Assembly (NCBI GenBank): GCA_963701265.1
Contig: OY969581.1
Span: forward strand, 372,001-436,000
DNA length: 64,000 nucleotides
Reading direction: 5' to 3'
From: VRUE01 sp963701265
GTDB lineage: Bacteria > Actinomycetota > Thermoleophilia > Solirubrobacterales > 70-9
Below, in pieces: positions 47,775-54,975 of the stretch. The position numbers and the translations under genes were made by a program. The notes under the pieces are model-generated. The model searched no databases and was not told where the DNA came from. It saw only the letters and a list, made by a program, of their open reading frames with translations. Position 1 is the stretch's first letter, and every line of letters begins with the position of its first letter.

Positions 47775-48352
47775 CTTGCTTCCTCCAGGTCGAGTTCCGA
47801 GCCATGGCTCCCCGCCGACTCGCGTTGCTCCAGCAAGGTCCGCAGCCGGCGCCGAGCGCGGTGCAGGCGGCTGCGGGCGGCGAGCGGTGAGACTCCGAGC
47901 ACCTTCGCCGCCTCTGCCGGCGAGAGCTCCTCCCAGGAGACGAGCAGCAGCAGCTCACGATCGTCGTCGCCGAGCTCGCCCATCGCCCGCAGGACCTCCG
48001 CTCCCTCGCCCGCCGGTGCGGCTTGGCTCGCGAGCTCGGTCCGCATCGTCTCGGCGAGGCGCTGCCCCAGCCGGGTCCGTCGCCGCTCGGCCCGGTGCAG
48101 GTTGGCGATCACCCTGCGGGCGACCGCGTAGAGCCAGAGCCTCCCTCCATCGCCGACAGGCACCGCATCGAGCCGCCGCCAGGCGACCAAAAAAGTCTCG
48201 GCGACGACATCGGCGGCATCCTCGGGGTCCCCGACGCGCCTCAGCGCATAAGCGAGGATCGCCCGTCCCTGATCGCGGTAGAGCCGTCCGTAGCGAACCT
48301 GGGCCAGCTCGCGGTCAAGCGCCCCCTTCTTCTCGATCTGACCTGCCGCCAT
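47771..48352 (-). CDS. ECF-type RNA polymerase sigma factor
   Basis: Length is 193 aa. Region 2: YRDQGRAILAYALRRVGDPEDAADVVAETFLVAWRRLDAVP. Region 4: MGELGDDDRELLLLVSWEELSPAEAAKVLGVSPLAARSRLHRARRRLRTLL, with the helix-turn-helix. Stops overlap the membrane protein gene by 4 nt, so the pair is expressed together and the partner likely controls this sigma. Confidence 0.9.
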   Translation of the reverse strand: MAAGQIEKKGALDRELAQVRYGRLYRDQGRAILAYALRRVGDPEDAADVVAETFLVAWRRLDAVPVGDGGRLWLYAVARRVIANLHRAERRRTRLGQRLAETMRTELASQAAPAGEGAEVLRAMGELGDDDRELLLLVSWEELSPAEAAKVLGVSPLAARSRLHRARRRLRTLLEQRESAGSHGSELDLEEAR

Positions 48353-48417
48353 CTATCTCTATATGTCCGGTCCCGAGCCAGCGTTGCACCAGCGAGATTC
48401 GCAGTACCGTCCGCTCG

Positions 48418-49281
48418 ATGCGGATCGCCACCTGGAACGTGAACTCGCTGAAGCAGCGGCTGCCGCGGTTGCTTCCCTGGCTGGACCAGCGGACCCCGGA
48501 CGTGGTCTGCCTACAGGAGACGAAGCTCGCTGACGACGCTCTGCTCGATCTGCTCGGCGACGAGCTGACGAACCGCGGCTACGAGGTCGCCGTGCACGGC
48601 GAGGCAAGCTGGAACGGCGTCGCGATCTTCTCGCGCGTCGGCCTGGAGGATGTCGTCCCGGGCCTCGCCGACGCGCCCGGATTCCCCCACCCGGAGGCGC
48701 GGGCGCTGGCGGCCACCTGCGGCGGGGTCCGCGTGCACTCGGTCTACGTGCCGAACGGCCGCGAGCCTGGCTCGGAGCACTACAAGTACAAGCTTGCCTG
48801 GCTGGCCGCGCTGAGCGACGCGGTGGCCGCGGGGCCCGAGGCGGCGGTCGTCTGCGGTGACGTCAACATCGCCCCCGCCGACGAGGACGTCTTCGACCCG
48901 GAGGCCTATGCGGGCCAGACGCACGTGACGGCGCCCGAGCGCGCCGCGCTGGCGGAGCTGCAGGCACTGGGACTGCGCGATGTCGTACGCGACCGCTGGC
49001 CGGGCGAGCGGGTCTTCACCTACTGGGATTACCGCGCCGGGATGTTCCATCGGGACCTGGGGATGCGGATCGACCTGATTCTCGCTGCCGCGCCGGTAGC
49101 CGAGCGCGTCCGCGCGGCCTGGGTCGACCGGCAGGCGCGCAAGGGCAAAGGCCCGAGCGACCACGCCCCGGTGATCGTCGACCTCGACGAGGCCCCCGAC
49201 GGGGACATCGGTCCCGTCGTGCCGCCGCCATCGGCACCGGTCACGAAGCGGGGCGCGGTCAAGCTGCCGCAGTCGCCCTAA
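48418..49281 (+). CDS. xth: Exodeoxyribonuclease III
   Basis: Length is 287 aa from ATG 48418; the open frame to 47521 is a shadow of the sigma and anti-sigma genes. MRIATWNVNSLKQRLPRLLPWL, VCLQETKLADD (metal-binding Glu), YVPNG, CGDVNIAPADEDVFDPE, and a final GPSDHAPVIVDL (catalytic Asp-His) give the complete exonuclease III/AP-endonuclease set. It acts in base-excision repair. A ~25-residue Pro-rich tail is added. Confidence 0.92.
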   Translation: MRIATWNVNSLKQRLPRLLPWLDQRTPDVVCLQETKLADDALLDLLGDELTNRGYEVAVHGEASWNGVAIFSRVGLEDVVPGLADAPGFPHPEARALAATCGGVRVHSVYVPNGREPGSEHYKYKLAWLAALSDAVAAGPEAAVVCGDVNIAPADEDVFDPEAYAGQTHVTAPERAALAELQALGLRDVVRDRWPGERVFTYWDYRAGMFHRDLGMRIDLILAAAPVAERVRAAWVDRQARKGKGPSDHAPVIVDLDEAPDGDIGPVVPPPSAPVTKRGAVKLPQSP

Positions 49282-49297
49282 GCGCTACCGTCGTCTC

Positions 49298-49687
49298 ATG
49301 GCCGAGTGGGACGACGTGCGACGGATTGCTTTGACCCTGCCCGAGACCAGCGAGCGTCCGGCATACGGCAACACCGCCTGGCGCGTCCGGGACAAAATCT
49401 TCGTCTGGGAACGCCCCCTCCGCGCCAAGGAAGCAAGCGAGCTCGGCGACCGCGCGCCCTCCGGCCCGATCCTGGCGGTTCGGGTCGAGGACCTGGGCGT
49501 GAAGGAGGCCCTGCTTCAAGCCAACCCCGAGACCTTCTTCACCACGCCGCACTTCGACGACTACGCCACCGTCCTCATCCGCCTCGACCGAATCTCAGCC
49601 GAGGAGCTGAACGAGCTGATCGTCGAAGCCTGGCTCTGCAGGGCCCCGAAGCGACTCGCCAGGGAGTACCTCGAGAACGAAGGGTGA
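49298..49687 (+). CDS. MmcQ/YjbR family DNA-binding protein
   Basis: Length is 129 aa. DDVRRIALTLPETSERPAYGNTAWRVRDKIFVWERPL (in segments) and a final LIVEAWLCRAPKRLAREYL fit the CyaY-like MmcQ/YjbR fold. Function is poorly understood. It lies 16 nt downstream of xth on the same strand. Confidence 0.88.
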   Translation: MAEWDDVRRIALTLPETSERPAYGNTAWRVRDKIFVWERPLRAKEASELGDRAPSGPILAVRVEDLGVKEALLQANPETFFTTPHFDDYATVLIRLDRISAEELNELIVEAWLCRAPKRLAREYLENEG

Positions 49688-49696
49688 AGGCCGCAA

Positions 49697-50176
49697 TCAG
49701 AGCGTGCGCTTAACCGAATTCTTGTTGCCACCGATGATGCAGCTGGCGGCTTCCTTGAACGAGGCGCTGATCGTGATCGAGAGGACTTCCTTGGTTATCT
49801 TGCCTCGCAGCAGCAGGCTCCGCTTCTTGCCGTGGGAGTCGGTCACGATCACGTCCGCGTCGAATTCCTGTTTGCTCACGGGGATCGAGGAGTTGACCGG
49901 GTAGGTCGCATCGACGAAGTTGAGTTCGCCTTCTTCGCAGGCGCCTTTCACGGTCGCGACCACCTTCAGCTTCTTGCCATCGAAGCTGGCGCTCAGCGGC
50001 AGGCTCTTGTCGCTGAACTTCCACGGCGCCTTGGCGGTCGGCTTGGCGTTCAGCTTGCAGGTGCGGGTTTTGCAGGTCGCCGAGGCAGAAGCCGTGCTGG
50101 GGGACGCGCTGGCCACTGCTCCGACCGGTACGGCAAAGGCAACGAGCGCACTGCAGACAGTCAGTAGAACTCTCAA
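49697..50176 (-). CDS. Secreted hypothetical protein (159 aa)
   Basis: TTG start chosen because GAGGAG lies five nt upstream and it gives a compact signal peptide (RVLLTVCSALVAFAVPVGAVASA). The longer frame to 50245 has a poor leader. The mature domain is beta-rich with four Cys (CKTRTCKLN, GACEEGE, SCIIGG), probably two disulphides. No family recognised. Confidence 0.6.
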   Translation of the reverse strand: MRVLLTVCSALVAFAVPVGAVASASPSTASASATCKTRTCKLNAKPTAKAPWKFSDKSLPLSASFDGKKLKVVATVKGACEEGELNFVDATYPVNSSIPVSKQEFDADVIVTDSHGKKRSLLLRGKITKEVLSITISASFKEAASCIIGGNKNSVKRTL

Positions 50177-50302
50177 CTCTTCTCCTCTTCCACGGGACCG
50201 AGACGGCGCACCCTCCACGCCCTTTACGGAACCTACTTGTTCCATTCGATCTCCATTCGATCTCCGTTCGATGCAGAGACGCCGAACGCCGACTTCTTTC
50301 GA

Positions 50303-50375
50303 TGGAGCTAGGCGGATTCGAACCGCCGACCTCCTGGGTGCGATCCAGGCGCTCTGCCAGCTGAGCTATAGCCCC
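50303..50375 (-). tRNA. tRNA-Ala (anticodon CGC)
   Basis: Full cloverleaf on the minus strand, 73 nt: acceptor GGGGCTA/TAGCTCC with the alanine-specific G3:U70, anticodon loop ATCGCAC within a CCTGG/CCAGG stem, TTCGAAT T-loop. No CCA encoded. Confidence 0.95.
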
Positions 50376-50465
50376 GAGTGCGCGGCTGGGAGGTTCATCC
50401 CAGGGCCCTCGCAAGGGCAAGGATAACCGCATAGGCTTTAGGTTCCCGCTTTGGGACTCCAGCAC

Positions 50466-51416
50466 ATGGGCATCCTTGACGAGGCAATCCGAGAGCACCT
50501 GGAACTGAAGCGCCAGCACGGCGCGGGTGATTCCGAGCTTAAGCAGCTCGAGGACGAGGCGTTCGGTCAGGCGGAGCGCCCGGGCGACGAGCAGGCGGTG
50601 GATCCGCTTGCCGAGGCGCCGACCGAATTCATGGAGCAGCCGCAGACGGCCGAGTTCGAGGGATCGCGGCGTGAGCCGACGATCGCCGATCTGCAGGAGC
50701 CGCCTCCACCAGCGGAGGAGCCCGCGCCCACCGAGGTCGAGGTGCCGGTGGAGGAGGCAGCGGCGGCGGTCGACGAGACCCCTGTCGAGGAGCCGTCGGC
50801 GATGGAGCACGAGATCGTCGCCGACCCGGTCGAGGCCGCCGCGCCCGACGACGAGCCGCAGGCCGCCGGCCACTCGACCGAAGAGCGCCACGCGATCGCC
50901 GAACAGCCGACTGAAATGTTCGACGTTGAGCAAGAGCTGGGTGGTCCGCCGAACCCCACCGACGAGGAGATCGTCGAAGAGGAGATCGCCGAGCCTCGCC
51001 TCGCCCCGACCGATCCACTTGCCGGCCTCGAGGAGACCGAAGAGGCCGAGGTCAGCGTCCAGGGCCCGGCCCCCGATGACGATGACGAGTACGACGATGA
51101 GGACGACGCCTTCTGGAACGAGCAGCGTCTCTCCGACGAACTTGACCAGGCGCTCGAGGCGCCGCGCGATCCGGAGCCGGAGATTGAGGTCGAGGAAGTC
51201 GCCGAGCCGGCGGACGAGCCGGAGTCCGAGGAATACGACGAGCCCGAGCCCGAGCCTGCAGCGGAGCCGGAGCCCGTTGCCGAAGCCGAGCCCGAGGCGG
51301 CGAGCCACGACGAGGACGTGCTGGAGGAGACCCCTGACTTCCTCGAGGAGAGCCCCGAGGACGACCAGCTCTGGTTCGAGCAGAAGCCGCCCAAGGACTT
51401 CGACTTCGACGACTAG
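50466..51416 (+). CDS. Highly acidic disordered protein with conserved-looking C-terminal tail
   Basis: Length is 316 aa from ATG 50466; a TTG at 50451 is less likely. The N-terminal ~25 residues (ILDEAIREHLELKRQHGAGD) form a helix; the rest is dominated by Glu, Asp, Pro and Ala. The end (DDQLWFEQKPPKDFDFDD) is aromatic and looks like a binding motif. Lies between two tRNA-Ala genes. It may be a cell-division or scaffold-type disordered protein; function unassigned. Confidence 0.6.
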   Translation: MGILDEAIREHLELKRQHGAGDSELKQLEDEAFGQAERPGDEQAVDPLAEAPTEFMEQPQTAEFEGSRREPTIADLQEPPPPAEEPAPTEVEVPVEEAAAAVDETPVEEPSAMEHEIVADPVEAAAPDDEPQAAGHSTEERHAIAEQPTEMFDVEQELGGPPNPTDEEIVEEEIAEPRLAPTDPLAGLEETEEAEVSVQGPAPDDDDEYDDEDDAFWNEQRLSDELDQALEAPRDPEPEIEVEEVAEPADEPESEEYDEPEPEPAAEPEPVAEAEPEAASHDEDVLEETPDFLEESPEDDQLWFEQKPPKDFDFDD

Positions 51417-51457
51417 CGGTGTCGGGTTGGGCGCCGACTGCCTACACTTTGCACTGC

Positions 51458-51530
51458 GGGGCCATAGCTCAGCTGGCAGAGCGTTCGGTTTGCATCCGAA
51501 AGGTCGCCGGTTCGATTCCGGCTGGCTCCA
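51458..51530 (+). tRNA. tRNA-Ala (anticodon TGC)
   Basis: 73 nt, acceptor GGGGCCA/TGGCTCC including G3:U70, anticodon loop TTTGCAT in a TTCGG/CCGAA stem, TTCGATT T-loop. No CCA encoded. Confidence 0.96.
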
Positions 51531-51533
51531 TCT

Positions 51534-51974
51534 TTAGGGATTGAGGTATCGCTCGGCGGGCCGCGTGCCTATCCGTTGTCCGTTACGGGCTGGCGTAAGG
51601 CGAAGGAAGAGAGTCGAGCGGCCTTCGCCGAGCTCCACCGCGGGCACGTAATAGCAGCGATCGGAAGTCGCGTCGTAGACGGCCAAGAGGTCGATCGTCT
51701 TAGCCGTGTAGTGCTTCGTACGCCGGATCTTGCCGTTGGTCAGGGAGTGAGACCGGCATCTGACATTGATCACCGAGCCATCGGATCGCGTGTGTTTGAC
51801 CTGTACGCGTTCGAGCCGCTCGCCCCTGATCAGCACGAGGTCGAAGTCGCAATCCTCACCATAGGGAATGGCAATCTTGTATCCGCGCTGCAGCAGATCA
51901 ACGGCGACCTTTAGCTCCGCAAGATCACCCTTGGCCTTGAGATTGAGCGGCCTCTCCGACGCGCATGACGGCAT
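51534..51974 (-). CDS. PD-(D/E)XK endonuclease (group I intron-associated type)
   Basis: Length is 146 aa from the ATG at 51974; a TTG one codon earlier (51977) is possible. KGDLAELKVAVDLLQRGYKIAIPYGEDCDFDLVLIRGERLERVQVKHT (in segments) contains the E...D...QxK catalytic core of the PDDEXK_5 family, found as homing endonucleases and in small orphan genes. Its stop is only 3 nt from the 3' end of tRNA-Ala(TGC), a classic integration or homing site; no flanking repeat was found. Activity is likely DNA nicking or cleavage. Confidence 0.7.
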   Translation of the reverse strand: MPSCASERPLNLKAKGDLAELKVAVDLLQRGYKIAIPYGEDCDFDLVLIRGERLERVQVKHTRSDGSVINVRCRSHSLTNGKIRRTKHYTAKTIDLLAVYDATSDRCYYVPAVELGEGRSTLFLRLTPARNGQRIGTRPAERYLNP

Positions 51975-52037
51975 CAATCAACCGTACGGCCGCAGCTGTT
52001 ACGCCTCAAGACCTATTCGTGACGAAAGTGTGCCGAC

Positions 52038-53459
52038 TCAGCCGTTCGGCTCGGACCCCGGCAGGTCCGATGTCCCCGGCTCGAGCGGGAAGGAGCCGGT
52101 GGCGTCGGCGGCCATCACGACGCCGCGGCGCAGCAGCTCGCGCGTGGTCGCGACCGCATCGTTTCGCGCCCGCGCCTCATCGATCTCATAGCGCGCCCGC
52201 AGCGCACTGGCGGCGTCGGCCAGCGTTCCTTCGTCGAGCGCGTCCATCACGACGCCGCCCGACTCGTTCAAGCGCAGGTAGGTCCCGTTCCCGGCCAGCC
52301 GCACGAACCGCTGCCCCTCACTGCCACTCCAGCGCAACGGGGCCAGCCGGTATCGCCGCGCCGCGGCCAGGCCACGCACCTTCTCCCTCGCCTCCTCGAG
52401 CTGGAGGCCCGGATCGGCCGGTTCCGGGGCGGTTGGCTCCGGCACCGGCGCCTCTCTGCCACCTTCGGCCCCAACGCTATGCGGGTCTCCCGCGATCGGC
52501 ACCTCGTCATCCAGGTAGGCGACCAAGTCCGACTTCGGCATGTCCTCGGGTCGCTTCATCGAGTCGGCCCAGCGATTGATCCGCTCGTTGTTCCAGTCGT
52601 TGCGGATCGCCTGCCAGCAAGCGGCGACCCCGTCGCGGGCGGCGTTGCCGAAGCTGAACGGCCGCATCGAGTCCGGCCGCACATCGCCGTTGGGCCGCAC
52701 CAGATAACTGCCCGGCGCCGCCCGGCCCTGCAGGCTGATCGCGCCCACGGTGCCCGGCTGCAGGACGATCCGCATCGTCTCGCCGCGTCGTTTCCTGAAC
52801 TCGGCGACCGCATCCTCGAGCGCCCGGTAGGAGACCTGCCAATCGCCACCGCGCGCTGCCGCCCCCGTCACCACCACCGGCGTGACCCGTACCCACGGCA
52901 CGCCAAGCGCCCACATCTGCTCGAGCAGGTCGGGCACCGCCGCCGCGTTGGCCGGCGTCACCACGTGCACGACGCAGACGCCCACCCCGGCCGCGAGCAG
53001 CCGGTCGATCCCCTCGATCGCCCGCCGCCAGCTGCCCGGAACGCCGCGCGAGGCGTCGTGCAGCCCCGCTCGCGCACCGTCGATCGAGACGTGGGCCGTG
53101 ACCCCAGGCAGCGCTCCCAGGCGCCTCGCCACCTCGTCGTCGACGAACCACCCGTTGGTATTGAGGGTGACCCCGACCCCGGCCCCGGCCAGGTTCTCGA
53201 TCACGCCGAGGGTCAGCTCGCGGCGCAGGAACGGCTCGCCGCCGGTGACCACCGCCTCGACGATGCCCAGCTCCAGTGATTGGCGCACCACCTCGCGCCA
53301 CTCCTCGTCGCTCAGCTCGGGCGTTCGTTGCAGCGTGTGGCGCGGCGAGTCGGTGTAGCAGAAGCCGCAGCGCAGGTTGCAGGCGTAGGTGATCTCGAGC
53401 TTGGCCCCGATCGGTCGTTCGGGGCACTCGGTGAGCGCACGTGGAGGCCGCCGCCCCAA
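52038..53459 (-). CDS. Radical SAM enzyme with C-terminal PqqD-like (RRE) domain
   Basis: Length is 473 aa from a TTG; the start is uncertain because the frame is open upstream. Residues ~30-37 are CNLRCGFC (CxxxCxxC for the 4Fe-4S/SAM cluster), then GGEPFLRREL and later N/G-rich TIM-barrel motifs. A SPASM-like segment (YLVRPNGDVRPDSMRPFSFGNA) has no Cys, so the auxiliary clusters seem absent. Residues ~370-455 form a PqqD-type wing (TYLRLNESGGVVMDALDEGTLAD...) that would bind the precursor leader. Directly downstream of two precursor peptide genes, whose modification it probably catalyses. Confidence 0.85.
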   Translation of the reverse strand: MGRRPPRALTECPERPIGAKLEITYACNLRCGFCYTDSPRHTLQRTPELSDEEWREVVRQSLELGIVEAVVTGGEPFLRRELTLGVIENLAGAGVGVTLNTNGWFVDDEVARRLGALPGVTAHVSIDGARAGLHDASRGVPGSWRRAIEGIDRLLAAGVGVCVVHVVTPANAAAVPDLLEQMWALGVPWVRVTPVVVTGAAARGGDWQVSYRALEDAVAEFRKRRGETMRIVLQPGTVGAISLQGRAAPGSYLVRPNGDVRPDSMRPFSFGNAARDGVAACWQAIRNDWNNERINRWADSMKRPEDMPKSDLVAYLDDEVPIAGDPHSVGAEGGREAPVPEPTAPEPADPGLQLEEAREKVRGLAAARRYRLAPLRWSGSEGQRFVRLAGNGTYLRLNESGGVVMDALDEGTLADAASALRARYEIDEARARNDAVATTRELLRRGVVMAADATGSFPLEPGTSDLPGSEPNG

Positions 53460-53530
53460 CTTCCAGAGCAGACGGCCCCAGGTGTAGCTGCGATCGCGGC
53501 TCCTGGCTAGCGCTGAGATCGCTCTTCTTC

Positions 53531-53641
53531 TCAGCCGGGGACTTGGATGCTGCCGGCGCCGGGCTCGGTGTTGATCGGGAAGCCGGCGGTGTCGATCTCC
53601 TCGACGCTGGGGGCCTCGTACGGCGTATTGGGCTCGCTCAT
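53531..53641 (-). CDS. RiPP precursor-like peptide 2 (36 aa)
   Basis: ATG 53641 (a second ATG precedes it at 53644); AAGGAG lies 5 nt before 53641. The peptide begins MSEPNTP, contains YEAPSVEEIDT, then AGFPINTEPGAGSIQVPG. It shares the leader-like block with peptide 1 and has a single aromatic residue (Phe) at the matching position. Located between peptide 1 and the radical SAM gene. Confidence 0.75.
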   Translation of the reverse strand: MSEPNTPYEAPSVEEIDTAGFPINTEPGAGSIQVPG

Positions 53642-53650
53642 CATCACTCC

Positions 53651-53755
53651 TTAGTCGAGGACGCTGACCGCGCCTGCCGCGGTGCTGATCGGGTAGCCGC
53701 CAGTGTCGATCTCCTCGACGCTGGGGGCCTCGTAGGACTCAGGCTTCTCGCTCAT
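53651..53755 (-). CDS. RiPP precursor-like peptide 1 (34 aa)
   Basis: MSEKPES, then YEAPSVEEIDT, then GGYPISTAAGAVSVLD. AAGGGGAGAG precedes the ATG. Y-x-x-P-x-V resembles the YxxPxL leader motif recognised by RRE domains in lasso-type systems. The stop codon overlaps the ribosome site of peptide 2, so the two are translationally linked. A 32-bp block (53703-53734) is identical to 53589-53620 in peptide 2, showing a tandem duplication. Confidence 0.78.
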   Translation of the reverse strand: MSEKPESYEAPSVEEIDTGGYPISTAAGAVSVLD

Positions 53756-53790
53756 CTCTCCCCTTCTGTGGTGTAACCCTGGCGCGGAGT

Positions 53791-54663
53791 CTAGCCATCG
53801 ATACGCATCGCGTCGAGAAACCTTTCGCATGTCGCGGGTAGCGCATCGAGATCGTCGGGCAGCGAGACATCGAGGGCCGGGACGGTGCCGAGCAACGAGG
53901 CCAGCCGCTGAAACGATGCGCCGATCGCGGCACGCCCGCCGCTGTGGATGAGATTGGGCGTCAGCAGGGCCAGCGCCCGTGCCGGCTCCAGCGGTTCGAC
54001 CTCGAAATCCGCGCCGCGCTCTCCCAGCAGGACGATTGCCGCCGGTGGGCAGGGGCCCGGCTCGCCGGGTCCCGGATCGTCGCGCAGGACGGTGCGAAGG
54101 CGACCCTCGCCGTCGCGACTGCGCATACGGACGCCGCGCGCACCGGGGTGTGCCAGCGTCCCGCCCTTGCCCAACTCAATCGCGATCCCGTCCTCGCCGA
54201 GCAACCGGCAGCCCGCTTCGCCCAGCGCCCACGCCAGCGTCGACTTACCGCGCAGCGAGGGGCCGCAGAAGATGATTGCGCGGCTGTTCGCCTCGACCGC
54301 CGCCGCGTGCAGGGCGAGGTCCCCCCGCATCGAGAGCAGCGTGCAGATCGCAGCTGAGGCGATGCGGTGCTCGAGCAGCTCGGCGTCGCCGTCGGTGGAG
54401 TCGACGCCAACCCGTCGCCCCGGCGCCTGCAGCAGAAAGGAGCCGGTCGGCGGCATCTGCAGCAGGCACTCGTCGCCGTTGAGCTCGTGGGAGGCGAACC
54501 AGCAGTAGCCGTCGTCAGTGACCCGCGAACCTGTCGGCTCGCGCTCGGGCGCGACCAGCTCACCCAGGCGTTCGACCACCAGCTCACCCCGCGTTCCCGG
54601 CGCCGAGTTGAGCCGCCGCAACGGCAACTCGCTCTTAACCTCGAATCCATAGAGGCTGCTCAT
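53791..54663 (-). CDS. HPr kinase/phosphatase-like protein
   Basis: Length is 290 aa. GPSLRGKST near residue 135 is the Walker A loop; a preceding LHAAAV and downstream LGEDGIAIEL match the HprK C-terminal-like family seen in some RiPP clusters. The N-terminal ~110 residues are of unknown type. In lasso clusters such proteins phosphorylate a Ser of the core; here the target is unknown (Ser and Thr occur in the cores). First gene of the minus-strand operon, 35 nt upstream of peptide 1. Confidence 0.75.
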   Translation of the reverse strand: MSSLYGFEVKSELPLRRLNSAPGTRGELVVERLGELVAPEREPTGSRVTDDGYCWFASHELNGDECLLQMPPTGSFLLQAPGRRVGVDSTDGDAELLEHRIASAAICTLLSMRGDLALHAAAVEANSRAIIFCGPSLRGKSTLAWALGEAGCRLLGEDGIAIELGKGGTLAHPGARGVRMRSRDGEGRLRTVLRDDPGPGEPGPCPPAAIVLLGERGADFEVEPLEPARALALLTPNLIHSGGRAAIGASFQRLASLLGTVPALDVSLPDDLDALPATCERFLDAMRIDG

Positions 54664-54696
54664 GCGGTCTTAGGGTATGGATCGATGGAGCGAGCG

Positions 54697-54975
54697 ATGA
54701 CAATTGGAGCCGAGACGACGCTGCGCCGCACCGATCGTGCCGTGCACGGCGACCTGCCCGAGGAGACGGTGCTGCTCGACGTCGATGCCGGCACCGCGGT
54801 TCGCCTCAACTCCACCGGTGCCTGGATCTGGGACCAGTTGGAGCAACCGCACCGGGTCGGGGAGCTGGCCAGCGGGTTGGCGGAGCGCTTCGAGATCGAC
54901 GAGGGCCGCGCCCTCGGCGACGTCGTTGCGTTCGCGCGCGAGATGGCTCGCCGCGAACTTCTCGCCGCGAGTTAG
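54697..54975 (+). CDS. PqqD/RRE family protein (stand-alone)
   Basis: Length is 92 aa from ATG 54697 (GGAG six nt upstream; an ATG at 54685 is possible). HGDLPEETVLLDVDAGTAVRLNSTGAWIWDQLEQPHRVGELASGLAERFEIDEGRALGDVVAFAREMARRELL (in segments) is the PqqD wing-helix fold that recognises leaders. It is transcribed divergently from the HprK gene with 33 nt between starts and shares its last 4 nt with convergent lipA. Confidence 0.85.
   Translation: MTIGAETTLRRTDRAVHGDLPEETVLLDVDAGTAVRLNSTGAWIWDQLEQPHRVGELASGLAERFEIDEGRALGDVVAFAREMARRELLAAS

Noticed and set aside
47521..48417. Long open frame continuous with exonuclease III upstream of 48418
   Set aside because: It is antisense to the sigma and anti-sigma-like genes and Arg/Ser/Pro-rich; the family begins exactly at MRIATWNVNS.
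53531..54663. Lasso peptide cluster
   Set aside because: HprK-like and PqqD proteins and a YxxP leader fit, but there is no transglutaminase-like protease (B2) or asparagine-synthetase-like cyclase (C) nearby, and a radical SAM enzyme is present instead.
54640..54680. SigB-like promoter before the stand-alone PqqD gene
   Set aside because: GGGTAT is present at 54673-54678, but the -35 position (GGCT) matches at only two of four bases.
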